Of a stretch of 64,000 bases of DNA, positions 18,724 through 28,159 are shown piece by piece. Source of the stretch: Humisphaera borealis (GTDB taxonomy: Bacteria; Planctomycetota; Phycisphaerae; Tepidisphaerales; Tepidisphaeraceae). The stretch covers positions 1,736,001 to 1,800,000 of the forward strand of contig NZ_CP063458.1 of NCBI RefSeq assembly GCF_015169395.1, read 5' to 3'. The first letter of the stretch is position 1, and every line of letters starts with the position of its first letter. A program made the position numbers and the translations under genes. The notes under the pieces were generated by a model. The model was not told the origin of the DNA, made no database searches, and was given only the letters and a program-made list of their open reading frames with translations.

Positions 18724-19398
18724 TCAGGCGGTTGCCGCGACTGGAGTTATGTTTTCACGCGGGAGCGAATCACTTCGCCGAACCGCTGCGATCGCGTAGA
18801 ACGGACGCCCTTCCCGCCGATACTTCCTCTCGAAGTTCGTCCCCACAAACTCCCCTTCGTTCGCCGAGCCCGGGCGGTTGTAGTCGACGACTTCGAAATC
18901 TGCCGCGCCGCGGATCGTCGGCTCGATGTTCTCTTCCCAGTACCCCTTGTGATCCGTCACCACCTGCACCCGGCCGCCGGGGCGGACGGCCCGGGCCATC
19001 AGCGGAACGAACTTGGGCTGGATCAATCGCCGCTTGTGGTGGCGGGCCTTGGGCCATGGGTCGGGGAAGTAGATGTGCAGGACGTCAATGCTTGCCGGCG
19101 GGACGTACTCGGTAAGAAAGAAGCCGGCCTCGGCGCGAACGGTTCGGGCATTGGTGCAGCCGTGTCGCCGCATGCGGTCGCTGGCGTAACGCCAGAACCA
19201 TCTCGCCCACTCAATGCCGAAGAAGTTAACGTCGGGCCGCGACCGGGCCTGTTCGTTGAGGAACGTCCCCTTGCCCATGCCGATTTCGAGTTCGACCGGG
19301 TTGCTGTTGCCATAGAGGACCGCCCAATCCAACGGCTTTGGGAGAGTCTCCGGATCGAGTCCGACGGGTTCGACGATCAACTCGCGATTCGTTTGCAT
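18724..19398 (-). CDS. trmB: tRNA (guanine-N7-)-methyltransferase
   Basis: The 224-residue SAM-dependent enzyme makes m7G46 in the variable loop of tRNAs. The SAM-binding region reads VELEIGMGKGTFLNEQARSRPDVNFFGIEWARW. The family signature follows: VLHIYFPDPWPKARHHKRRLIQPKFV, then GGRVQVVTDHKGYWEE with the conserved acidic residue. The C-terminus has the usual TNFERKYRREGRPFYAIAAVR. The start at 19398 (MQTNRELIVEP) gives the family's usual length; a longer frame upstream is not conserved-looking. Ribosome site is weak. It is convergent with nothing and divergent from the CNNM gene by about 200 bases. Confidence 0.93.
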   Translation of the reverse strand: MQTNRELIVEPVGLDPETLPKPLDWAVLYGNSNPVELEIGMGKGTFLNEQARSRPDVNFFGIEWARWFWRYASDRMRRHGCTNARTVRAEAGFFLTEYVPPASIDVLHIYFPDPWPKARHHKRRLIQPKFVPLMARAVRPGGRVQVVTDHKGYWEENIEPTIRGAADFEVVDYNRPGSANEGEFVGTNFERKYRREGRPFYAIAAVRRSDSLPRENITPVAATA

Positions 19399-19597
19399 GG
19401 GGCGGGAAGTATAGAGATCGTCACTGGCGATGGAACAAGGCCGGAGGCGGCACGGGCACGATTCCTGCGCCCAAGATCTACGCAGAACGACCGCTTCGCA
19501 CCCCCTGCGTACCGCAAAACCCGGGTCAAAATCAGACCCTTGATTGTAAGTTGATACGGCCTTCCCCGCCCCATGAGATTCTCGTACCGTTTCGATC

Positions 19598-20629
19598 ATG
19601 CCTTTCGACTCGTCACTCGCTGCCGTGCCAGTGCTGATCGGTACGAACGCCTTTTTCGTCTCGGCCGAGTACGCCGTCGTATCGCTTCGGCCGGCCCAGA
19701 TCGATGCCATGCGGGTCGCCGGCTGGAAACGGGCGGCCGCGGCAATTGACGCTCTCAAAGCCCGCCCCGCCGACGCCATCGGCACCATTCAGGTTTGCAT
19801 CACGATGACCAACCTGATGCTCGGCTGGATAGGCGAGCCGGCGATGTCGCGTCTGCTGATGGCGGTATTCCAGCCGTTGGAGCATCTTTCGCCCACCGTC
19901 ATCGGAACGGTTTCCGTCATCCTCAGTTTCGTCGTCGTAACGTTGCTGACAGTCGTACTCAGCGAACTGCTCCCCAAGGCATTAACACTGAAGTACGCAA
20001 TGACCGCCGGTAAGTGGACCGCAGTCCCGGTGCTCGGTATTCGATATGCCCTGCGGCCGCTGGTCTGGTTGATGAACGCAATTGCAGACGCCATCACCAG
20101 GCCATTGGGGCTTGGGAGCGTTCAGGAACTGGAAGAACAGCGCGTCACCGCCGACGAGCTTCGCCTGATGGCCCATCAGGCCGCCAGCGACGGCGAGTTG
20201 AGCGGCCCGGAACGATCGATCGTCCTCGCGGGATTGACCATCGGCCGGCGGCGGGCGAAGGAGATCATGATCCCGCGGATGAAGGTCGCATACCTCGATC
20301 TGTCATGGGACATGAACCGCAACCGGGAGGTCATGAATAGTCATCTTTACAGCAGGCTCCCGCTTTGCGATCACGGGATGGATCACGTCGTTGGGATCGT
20401 GTCGACCAAGGAGTTCCTCAGCGCCTACAACGAATCCGGCGACAGCAGTGTGCTGCAACTGATTGCACAGCCGCCTTCATTCACGACGGAGAACGCCACG
20501 CTCGACAAACTCCTGACCGAATTCCACACAAAGAAGACACAGATGATGCTCCTCGTCGACGAGTACGGCGGCGTGGAGGGGATCGTGACGTTAAAAGATG
20601 TTGTCGATGAACTTGTCGGCGAGATCTGA
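19598..20629 (+). CDS. CNNM/CorC-family membrane protein with CBS pair
   Basis: The 343-residue protein has a DUF21 (CNNM) transmembrane domain at about 1-170 with hydrophobic segments around residues 5-25, 60-80, 95-125 and 145-165. It contains ICITMTNLMLGWIGEPAMSRLL and VVLSELLPKALTLKYA, the helix-break motifs of the family. A CBS pair follows (REIMIPRMKVAYLDLS-like: AKEIMIPRMKVAYL, and GIVTLKDVVDELVGEI). Relatives act in magnesium or cobalt efflux or as hemolysin-like proteins. It ends right after the second CBS, without the C-terminal CorC_HlyC domain many relatives have. The ion is not deducible from the sequence. Confidence 0.88.
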   Translation: MPFDSSLAAVPVLIGTNAFFVSAEYAVVSLRPAQIDAMRVAGWKRAAAAIDALKARPADAIGTIQVCITMTNLMLGWIGEPAMSRLLMAVFQPLEHLSPTVIGTVSVILSFVVVTLLTVVLSELLPKALTLKYAMTAGKWTAVPVLGIRYALRPLVWLMNAIADAITRPLGLGSVQELEEQRVTADELRLMAHQAASDGELSGPERSIVLAGLTIGRRRAKEIMIPRMKVAYLDLSWDMNRNREVMNSHLYSRLPLCDHGMDHVVGIVSTKEFLSAYNESGDSSVLQLIAQPPSFTTENATLDKLLTEFHTKKTQMMLLVDEYGGVEGIVTLKDVVDELVGEI

Positions 20630-20649
20630 AGCGATCGCGCAACCCACAC

Positions 20650-23121
20650 TTACCGCGTCGTGACTTCCGCCTTGCCGAGGTTGTGAATCGTTCCGTAAAT
20701 AATGTCCCGCAACGGCTTACCGTCAGAAGACTTCAGGTTGTAATCGACGCTGTATTGCATCACCGGCTTAATACCGGCGATCTCCAGCACGACAGTCATC
20801 CCATCAGCCGACAGCTTTGCCGATTTCACTTCCCATTCGTCTTTACCTTTTTGATCTGGTGCCGATGGTTTGAACTCGCCGGAACCGTAACCGCCGGTCC
20901 ACTTGTAGTTGTAAGCCTCGACGCCATAGCTCCCGGCGTCGGCGGCGGTGGCGGGGTCGAGCTTACAGGAGAAGGTGATCGCGAGCCCGTTCTCCAAGGC
21001 GCGGATCTTGGTCGGCATCCGGACCGGCTGGCCGGTATAACGAACCCGGTCGAATCCGCCGTCGCTCGCTGCGTTCGATTGCCATCCCTTGAGGCCGGCA
21101 ACGTAAAGCTGACCGTCCTTCGTATTAAACCTTGGCCGCATCGCGCTGCTGCTGAACTTCACCGGAATCTTCACCACGCCGCCCTGCACCTGACCGCCGA
21201 GTTCTTCGTACATCACCTTGTAGAGCGAGGACGTTCCGTACGACGTATGGAGGAGATCGCCTTTGAATGGTCCCCAAAGATCGCTCGTCACCCAGACCTG
21301 GCCGCCATTGGAATTATCAACATTCTTCGGGAACCAACACAGCGGCTTGGGCTCTTCGGTCCGGTCCGGCTTGCCGTTGGTGCTCTTCATCGGCCGATGG
21401 GCCGCATCGACGACGCCGTTGAAACTCCCGGGCTTCACCCAGTGCAGCGGGACCTTCGGAACCCAGGTGCCTTCGTTGTCGCTGGCGGTGATCTGACCGG
21501 TTTCGACATTCAGACCGATGCCATTGGGCGCTCGGAATCCGGTCGCATAAACCTCGTTCTTCTGTCCATCCGGCGACACCTTCATGATGGTGCCGTGGCT
21601 GTTGGTAATCTTCTGAAATCCCCCGCCGCCGGCATGGACCGGCGACCCGAACGCGAAGTAGAAATTGCCGGCCTTATCGGTCTGCAGGTCGAAACAGAAC
21701 GCGTGGAACGCTGTCGTCAGTTCCCAGTCGTTGTTGAAGTTCTCGTAGAAGTCGGTTTCGCCGTCCCCGTTGAGGTCGTTCAATCGCGTGATTTGGTCGT
21801 GGCCGACGGTGTAGATCTTTCCGTCGACGATCTTCAACCCGAGCGGCTGGTGCAAACCGGTCGCGACGCGTTTCCACTCCAGCTTCTCGAGCTTCTCGTC
21901 AATGCCCGAGACGGTCCAGACATCCCCGGACCAAGTGGAGAGCGCGGCGGAAGTTCCGTCGGCAAAGAAGTCCATCCCACCGGGACGCATCCACGCCTTA
22001 TAGGGGTTGTCGTGGGGTATCGTCAGGTTGTCGATCACATATCCATCGTCCGGCTTTGGTGTTCCGAGCTTGCCCTGGGTGACGACCGTCTGCTTCCAGA
22101 GTGACGGACCACCGTTGATTAAACTGGTCAGGTCGACAGGCTGCGGAGACGCCTTGGCCATAGCGGCCGCGCCACGCTCGTCGGCACGGGTGAAGAACAC
22201 CTTGAATGTAGTCGGCTGAGTGACTGCGGGCAGTTCCAAAAGGAGAATGCTGCCTTCTTGCGACAGCCGAGCCCCCGCAGGCAGATGGGCAACGACGACT
22301 CGCATGTCGCTCACAGTAGCGACCGTACCGGCCGCGTTCACCGAAAGCTTGCCGGGCATGAAACCGGGAACGGGATCGGGCTTGCTCGCCTTTGGGAACG
22401 GATAGGCCGGAGCAGCATCGGCAAGGACCAGCGTCAGTGGCTTGTCGCTCTTGTCGACGCGGATCGTCCTGACAATCGCCTTGCCATCTGCAGTCGCCTC
22501 AAGTGATGGGAGTTCGAGAACATTCGCATTCCCTACGCTATACGACAGCACGACCTGCTCTCCATGCCGATATAGACCCTTGTACTTTGCCCACGATCGC
22601 GGCAGCGGTCCCGCAGGCGGAAGAGGATCGATTCTGTTTTCACGCGGGTCATTGATGCCCCCACTGGGGCCGGCCCAGCCGGGCAAATGCGGCGTCTGGA
22701 ACATGGGGGGAACGCCGATCGTCGGACTCATCCCATGCCCGCCGTCGGCAATAAGACCTACGAGTTTCAGGCTTCCGTCGACCCACCCGGCGCTCATTCT
22801 CATCAGGTCCATGTCGAAGACAACGCCATCTTTCCAATCCGGCGAAAGCTTGATCGCCACGCCCCGCGCGGTGCTGTCTCCGCTGAACGAACCCGGACCG
22901 TTGTCGAACTTCGCCTGTGGATGGCTGATGATGCTCGCCGTGAGGAACGGACCATAGTCCATCTCCGACCAGCGTGCCGACTTCTTGGGCGCGGGCTTGG
23001 GTTGCTGCACCGGGGCCTTGGCATCCGGCTTTTTCTCCTGTCCTGACGTCGGCAATGCCGTGCCCACCATCACGCAAACAGCTGGGACCAGGAATCGCGC
23101 AAGACGGAATAAGTCAGTCAT
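20650..23121 (-). CDS. Secreted beta-propeller protein, dehydrogenase-like (DUF6797-like N-terminus)
   Basis: The 823-residue protein has a signal peptide (RLARFLVPAVCVMVGTALPTSGQ) and a Lys/Pro/Gln-rich spacer. The N-terminal region from MDYGPFLTASIISHP resembles the planctomycete DUF6797 family. The middle part is a sugar-dehydrogenase or sorbosone-dehydrogenase-like propeller: MRPGGMDFFADGTSAALSTWSGDVWTVSGID, GLHQPLGLKIVDGKIYTVGHDQITRLNDLNGDGETDFY, GFRAPNGIGLNVETGQITASDNEGTWVP. The C-terminal beta-rich part (GMTVVLEIAGIKPVMQYSVDYNL) looks like an Ig-type fold. No CxxCH is present, so it is not itself a cytochrome. GAGGAAG precedes the ATG. It is divergent from the HExxH gene. Confidence 0.8.
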   Translation of the reverse strand: MTDLFRLARFLVPAVCVMVGTALPTSGQEKKPDAKAPVQQPKPAPKKSARWSEMDYGPFLTASIISHPQAKFDNGPGSFSGDSTARGVAIKLSPDWKDGVVFDMDLMRMSAGWVDGSLKLVGLIADGGHGMSPTIGVPPMFQTPHLPGWAGPSGGINDPRENRIDPLPPAGPLPRSWAKYKGLYRHGEQVVLSYSVGNANVLELPSLEATADGKAIVRTIRVDKSDKPLTLVLADAAPAYPFPKASKPDPVPGFMPGKLSVNAAGTVATVSDMRVVVAHLPAGARLSQEGSILLLELPAVTQPTTFKVFFTRADERGAAAMAKASPQPVDLTSLINGGPSLWKQTVVTQGKLGTPKPDDGYVIDNLTIPHDNPYKAWMRPGGMDFFADGTSAALSTWSGDVWTVSGIDEKLEKLEWKRVATGLHQPLGLKIVDGKIYTVGHDQITRLNDLNGDGETDFYENFNNDWELTTAFHAFCFDLQTDKAGNFYFAFGSPVHAGGGGFQKITNSHGTIMKVSPDGQKNEVYATGFRAPNGIGLNVETGQITASDNEGTWVPKVPLHWVKPGSFNGVVDAAHRPMKSTNGKPDRTEEPKPLCWFPKNVDNSNGGQVWVTSDLWGPFKGDLLHTSYGTSSLYKVMYEELGGQVQGGVVKIPVKFSSSAMRPRFNTKDGQLYVAGLKGWQSNAASDGGFDRVRYTGQPVRMPTKIRALENGLAITFSCKLDPATAADAGSYGVEAYNYKWTGGYGSGEFKPSAPDQKGKDEWEVKSAKLSADGMTVVLEIAGIKPVMQYSVDYNLKSSDGKPLRDIIYGTIHNLGKAEVTTR

Positions 23122-23296
23122 TCCACTTCCTCGTTAATCCAATGAATCGGATCGGCACCGAGTGCGGTTCCGATGGCCCTGCCCCTCCGAGGCAGATGAC
23201 AAACGCATCCGCGTCCCGCATCATCGTCGGACAGTACTCCGGTAACTACCGTGGGCGGGTGGCGCCGTTGGATGAGACGAATCGAGGTCTGCCGTC

Positions 23297-24724
23297 ATGA
23301 AGCACATTGCGAACCTTCTGCTCCTGATGGCGTGTGTCATTGCTGGTGTGACTGACACCTGTCGCGCGGACGTGGCGATTGCCACCGCTCCCAGCCTCCT
23401 CCAACCCGATGCGGCGATTGCCACCTTTGACACGGATGTCGATCTACCGGAGGCGAAGCTGGTATCGGCCCGCGTCAGCCGCGATCCCGCCGCCTTCGCC
23501 GGGGCCGGATCTCTGAGAATCGTCTTCCACGCAACCGAACCCGTCGTGCCTCCGACTCTTCGTCTGCCGATAACAGCCGGTATCGACAGTGGCAGGACGG
23601 ACGCCATCTCGTTCCACGCCCGGGCGGCCGACGGTGGTGCGCAGAAGGACGTACGCGTACGCATCGGGCTCTGCAACAGCTCGGGCAGACAGATCATGCA
23701 GCGGCCGGTGACAATTCCGGCAGACAATCAGTGGCACCCGGTGAGCGTTAGCCTGGAGCGCTTCCGTTGGGGCGAGATCGCCGGTGGATGGAATGAAGCC
23801 CGTTCGGTTCAGATCATTATTGAATCGTCGTTCAGTTCGATCTGGTTCGACGAAGTCAAACTGGTCCCGCGCGGTCCGGACGCAGTGCTCCCAAAGGACC
23901 GGCTGCGAAAACTCGCGTTCGCCGAGCGCGACGCCCGATCCGCCGAAGGCGACGGGCTGTTCGTCGCGACGGACGCTGCGGATCTGACTGAGGCCGACAT
24001 GCTGCGGATTCTCGGCAACATGAAGCGAACGCGGTCGCTGGTGCGCCGGCTCTTCGGCGACGCGGTCCGACCGATCGACGCAGCCCCTCCTGCGGCGCTG
24101 CTGATCTTCAAGGACCAGCCGGGTTACTCGGTCTTCTGGCAGAACATGGGCAGCCAGTGGGGAGCGAGAATCCTGCCGCCGCAGTCCGGCGGGTACACCG
24201 TGCAGGACATCGCGACGACCACTTTCGATCCCAAACTGGGGAACGACCGTCCAGTCTGGCTGCACGAGTCGGCCCATGCCATTGTCGGGCGCGACCTGCG
24301 GCTGGCACCGGGAACGATCGCACACTCCTGGTTGCAGGAGGGGCTCGCGAACTACATCCAACTCTGCGTGTATCCCAACTCGCTCGACAACGGGGCCTAC
24401 CCACGACTGTTCGCCGCGGGCGTCCAGGACTTACCCCAGGCCCTGTTCCGTCCGCTCAAGTCCGTATTGAGCGAGCGCGTCACAACACAGCAGTATGCTC
24501 AGCTGGCGAGCCTGACGGCATACCTGATCGAAGCCCATCCCGATTGGCTGCCGAAGATCGCATCCGGCCTCGCGGATGCAACGCCGGTGGACAAGGTTTT
24601 TACGGCACTGGGCACCGATTTAGACGCGTTGCAGACAAGCTGGCTGGCATGGGGCCGCAAACGCTTTGCCCAGCCCCGTACCGACGGTCACTTCGATCGG
24701 CCGGTGGAATGGAACGGCAGGTAG
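23297..24724 (+). CDS. Secreted protein with a gluzincin-type HExxH metallopeptidase core
   Basis: The 475-residue protein has a signal peptide (HIANLLLLMACVIAGVTDTCRA). Residues about 35-195 look like a carbohydrate-binding beta-sandwich (GAGSLRIVFHATEP, IIIESSFSSIWFDEVKLV). The second half holds VWLHESAHAIVG, giving H323-E324-x-x-H327, and WLQEGLANYIQ, placing E348 about 20 residues later: the zinc site spacing of MA-clan peptidases. It could be an exported peptidase, or a related fold with lost activity. GAGG lies nine bases before the ATG. It shares the strand with, and lies 75 bases before, the permease gene. Confidence 0.8.
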   Translation: MKHIANLLLLMACVIAGVTDTCRADVAIATAPSLLQPDAAIATFDTDVDLPEAKLVSARVSRDPAAFAGAGSLRIVFHATEPVVPPTLRLPITAGIDSGRTDAISFHARAADGGAQKDVRVRIGLCNSSGRQIMQRPVTIPADNQWHPVSVSLERFRWGEIAGGWNEARSVQIIIESSFSSIWFDEVKLVPRGPDAVLPKDRLRKLAFAERDARSAEGDGLFVATDAADLTEADMLRILGNMKRTRSLVRRLFGDAVRPIDAAPPAALLIFKDQPGYSVFWQNMGSQWGARILPPQSGGYTVQDIATTTFDPKLGNDRPVWLHESAHAIVGRDLRLAPGTIAHSWLQEGLANYIQLCVYPNSLDNGAYPRLFAAGVQDLPQALFRPLKSVLSERVTTQQYAQLASLTAYLIEAHPDWLPKIASGLADATPVDKVFTALGTDLDALQTSWLAWGRKRFAQPRTDGHFDRPVEWNGR

Positions 24725-24799
24725 CGGCCACATCTTTTGTAAACGCCTCGATTACAATCGCCACTTACCGACGGTACGAGCCTCGATCCGACGTCACGC

Positions 24800-26053
24800 A
24801 TGCTGTTCCGCATCCCTTTTGCCATCTTCACACTCTTCTGGCAGAGCGCCTTCCTGGCGCTGGGACAGATCTGGGCCAACAAGGTCCGCGCGATCCTCAC
24901 AACGATCGGTATCGTGATCGGCGTCGCCTCGGTAACCGCCGTCATCGCCGCGCTAACGGGGCTGAAGCAGAACGTGTTGTCCGAGTTTGAGAGCTTTGGC
25001 ACCAACAAGATCTTCATTAATCCACAAATCCCCGATGGCAATCGCCGGGTCATCCGATGGTCGGATCTTCGGTTTGAGCCCGATCTGTTTGATGACCTGA
25101 TGGCGTTCTGCCCGTCGGTCAAGGCAATCACACGGCAGACAAGCCTGACCCGATCGGTAAGTTTCGGGAACAAGACCGAGTCTGATGTCGATGTCCAAGG
25201 TATCGACGCATCCTGGCACGACATCGAGAAGCGCGCCATTACTCAGGGGCGTCGCTTCGATTACACGGACAATCGTAATGCTCGGGCCGTCTGCCTGATC
25301 AACGACAAGATGCGCGAGCAGATCGGTCTTCCGCCAGACCCGATCGGTTCGTCGATCCTGATCGGCGAACGGCGGTACACGATCGTGGGCGTTGTCGAGT
25401 CACGGGCCGAATCGAGCATGTTCCGCCGGGCAAACTCCAGCGGATCAGAGTGTTTCGTTCCCTTCAGCACGGCCTATCGCCGGGGCGATCACCTCAACGT
25501 TATCGCGGCTTGTCGCTCGCCTGAGTTGTCCGAAGAGGCGCGGGCCGAAATCACGTTCTTCCTGCGCAAGAAACGCAAGATCGGCATCGGCCAACCCGAC
25601 AACTTTCGTGTCGATGCCGTCGAGAAGTTCGTACAGCAATTCACGTCGGTCGCGACGGCGATTACGCTCGTCGCCGGCGGAATTGTCGGGATCTCCCTGC
25701 TCGTAGGCGGCGTCGGGATCATGAACATTATGTTGGTCAGCGTCTCGGAGCGCACCCGCGAGATCGGCCTGCGGAAAGCAGTCGGTGCGCGCCCCGGGGC
25801 GATCCTGCTCCAGTTTCTCGTCGAGGCCGTCGTGCTCTGTTTGATGGGCGGCCTGGTGGGCGTTCTCGGCGGGCAAGGGCTGACCTCACTCATGGCGAGC
25901 ATCCCCGGATCAAAACTCGATCGCGCGGCGATTCCGCTCTGGGCGATCGGGCTGAGCTTCGGCTTCTCGGCACTGGTCGGTGTCGTCTTCGGCATGTTCC
26001 CGGCCATCAAGGCGGCTCGGCTGGACCCCATCGACGCATTACGACATGAGTAG
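24800..26053 (+). CDS. MacB/FtsX-type ABC transporter permease
   Basis: The 417-residue protein has four transmembrane segments: one near residues 25-50 (AILTTIGIVIGVASVTAVIAAL) and three near 285-310, 340-365 and 380-405. Between them is a MacB-like periplasmic domain (residues about 55-270). The family signature GVGIMNIMLVSVSERTREIGLRKAVGAR is complete, as is the C-terminal PAIKAARLDPIDALRHE. Such permeases couple ATP hydrolysis by a separate ATPase to export or envelope work. No ATP-binding subunit is in the window. A TolC-type gene follows after about 100 bases. No clear ribosome site precedes the ATG. Confidence 0.92.
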   Translation: MLFRIPFAIFTLFWQSAFLALGQIWANKVRAILTTIGIVIGVASVTAVIAALTGLKQNVLSEFESFGTNKIFINPQIPDGNRRVIRWSDLRFEPDLFDDLMAFCPSVKAITRQTSLTRSVSFGNKTESDVDVQGIDASWHDIEKRAITQGRRFDYTDNRNARAVCLINDKMREQIGLPPDPIGSSILIGERRYTIVGVVESRAESSMFRRANSSGSECFVPFSTAYRRGDHLNVIAACRSPELSEEARAEITFFLRKKRKIGIGQPDNFRVDAVEKFVQQFTSVATAITLVAGGIVGISLLVGGVGIMNIMLVSVSERTREIGLRKAVGARPGAILLQFLVEAVVLCLMGGLVGVLGGQGLTSLMASIPGSKLDRAAIPLWAIGLSFGFSALVGVVFGMFPAIKAARLDPIDALRHE

Positions 26054-26151
26054 TGCCTGCGAATCGAAGACGGACCTCACCATAGAGGGCTTGCGTAGGT
26101 CCGTGGCCATCTCGCCGTTCTCTGTCGGCGACATCGACAACTGAGCAACCT

Positions 26152-27873
26152 ATGAATCACATTCGCAAGCGCACGCAACGCCTGGCGCATTCATCCCTTC
26201 TGCTGATTGCCGTCGGCGGGTGTAACATCGGCACCGGTGGAACGGGGGAATACGTCGTTCCGAAGCAGAAGCTTCGCAACATCGACGGCCTGGACCTCAC
26301 GGCGGTCTCAAGACCGCGCACCCCTGCCACCGAGCCGGCCACACGGACCAGCGTCGCCGAGACGATTCCATCGGCGACCGCACCCTCGACCGGACCCTCA
26401 ACCCAGCCGACAACCCGTCCGACCACGCCGCCGACAATCACATACCTGAGCCTGGCCGACGCCCGCCGACTGGCAATGGAAAACAACCTTGATCTGAAGG
26501 TCGAGCTTCTCAACCCGACGATTTCGAAGCAGTCGCTGACCGAAGAAGAAGCGCGGTACGAAGCCAACTTCACGTCGAGTCTGAATTACGCCAAGACCGA
26601 CAATGCCGTGGCAAGTCAGTTGGTCGGCTCGCAGTCTGAGACGTGGCAGTTCAACGCCGGGCTGGAGATTCCCCTTCGAACCGGTGGCAGCATTCGCGTC
26701 GATACGCCCTTGTCCCGCAGCGAGACCGACAATCAGTTCACGTTCCTCAACCCGGCGTACACCGCGGGACCGGCGGCAACGATCACCATGCCCCTCTTGC
26801 GAGGCTTTGGGGTGGATTACAACGCCCAGCGTATCCGCGTCGCGTTCTACGCGTACCAGTCCACTCAAGCCCGCACCAAGCTCGAAGTCATTCGTGTGCT
26901 GACCGACGTCGAGCGCGTCTACTGGCGGCTTTACGCGGCACGCGAGGAACTCAAGCTTCGCCAGCGCGAGTACGAACTGGCGGTTAAGCAATACGACGCG
27001 GCGGCTCGGAAATTCAAGCAGGAGACCGTCCCCGAGGTGGATCTGCTGCGAGCCGAATCGGGTGCGGCGGACAAGTTCGAAAACATCATTGTCGCGGAGA
27101 AGAACCTGCGCGATCGACAGCGAGAGCTCAAAAGGTTGCTCAACGCGCCGGGTCTTGAATTGGAATCCACCGCCGAAATCATCCCGGCGACGCGCCCAAT
27201 GGCGATTGCATTCAACCTGGACAGCGAACAGCTGTCCCGCTCGGCGATGGGCCAGCGCATGGAACTTTTGGAAGAGGAACTGCGGATCGCCGAGGAGACA
27301 GCCAACGTCCGCAACGCGCGCAGCGACATGTTGCCCTTGGTAACGCTCGAATACACCTACGGCATCAACGGTCTCGGACCGGAGTTGAACGACGCACTGT
27401 CACAGGTTCGCTCGGCGAACTTCCAGGATCATCGGGCGGCAATCAGGATGGAAGTGCCCATCGGCAATGAAGCCGCTCGCAGTCGCCTGCGCCGTAGCCT
27501 CTACAGTCGGCTGCAGCGACTGGCGAGCAAGGAGCAGCGGCAGTTGCAGATCAGGCAGGAGGTTTTTACCGCGGTCGATGCGCTGGAAGCGGCTTGGCAG
27601 CGGATTCTGTCGTCGAGAAAGCGGGTGCTTCTGGCCGCCCGCGTACTGGACGGCGAACAACGTCAGTACGACCTGGGTCGCCGAACCAGCACCGAGGTGC
27701 TCGACGCCCAGACGCGGCTTGCAAACGCCCGACAGGACGAAATCGCCGCCGTCGCGGAGTATCAAATTGCCCAGGTTGACATCGCGTTTGCGACAGGGAT
27801 GGTGCTGGGTCAGTCGCAGATCGCCTGGCAGCCTACCATCTCCCGCGACTTTGATCCGTCCCAACGCAATTGA
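26152..27873 (+). CDS. TolC-family outer-membrane efflux lipoprotein
   Basis: The 573-residue protein has an N-terminal lipoprotein signal (SSLLLIAVGGC, lipobox Cys about residue 24) and a Thr/Pro-rich tether (PSTGPSTQPTTRPTTPPT). Two internally similar outer-membrane-efflux halves follow, rich in coiled coil: LSLADARRLAMENNLDLKVELLNP starts the first, ELLEEELRIAEETANVRNARSDMLPLVTLEYTYG the second. It ends with the typical QTRLANARQDEIAAVAEYQIAQVDIAFATGMVLG helix. It would form a trimeric channel-tunnel in the outer membrane. It follows the orphan MacB-type permease, which suggests a tripartite export system, but the adaptor and ATPase are not nearby. Confidence 0.9.
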   Translation: MNHIRKRTQRLAHSSLLLIAVGGCNIGTGGTGEYVVPKQKLRNIDGLDLTAVSRPRTPATEPATRTSVAETIPSATAPSTGPSTQPTTRPTTPPTITYLSLADARRLAMENNLDLKVELLNPTISKQSLTEEEARYEANFTSSLNYAKTDNAVASQLVGSQSETWQFNAGLEIPLRTGGSIRVDTPLSRSETDNQFTFLNPAYTAGPAATITMPLLRGFGVDYNAQRIRVAFYAYQSTQARTKLEVIRVLTDVERVYWRLYAAREELKLRQREYELAVKQYDAAARKFKQETVPEVDLLRAESGAADKFENIIVAEKNLRDRQRELKRLLNAPGLELESTAEIIPATRPMAIAFNLDSEQLSRSAMGQRMELLEEELRIAEETANVRNARSDMLPLVTLEYTYGINGLGPELNDALSQVRSANFQDHRAAIRMEVPIGNEAARSRLRRSLYSRLQRLASKEQRQLQIRQEVFTAVDALEAAWQRILSSRKRVLLAARVLDGEQRQYDLGRRTSTEVLDAQTRLANARQDEIAAVAEYQIAQVDIAFATGMVLGQSQIAWQPTISRDFDPSQRN

Positions 27874-28159
27874 CCCAGTCAATCAGCTCGATAAGAAAAA
27901 GTCATCGGAGGGGCGGAAACTTCTTTCGAAACACGTCATATGCCAATACATTTGCCTCGCCGACCGGACCGCAATCGCGGGGCCGAGGCGGGAGGCCACC
28001 CTGCTTTCTGTGGCGTAGTAAGCGAACGGGCGACTCCTCCCCTTTTTTCTTTAAGTACATACAGAAAACAAGCTTACCGGTCGCCCTTGGACGCGACAGC
28101 GTTCTCGGTCGGCGCGAAGCTCGTCGATATCCGCGACTTGCCCCTGGGAGTTACACAAG

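Noticed and set aside
27874-28159. A GC-rich leader with hairpins and a T-run before the first giant, considered as a riboswitch or terminator
   Set aside because: It matched no riboswitch class I know, and no stem of useful length lies directly before the T-run.
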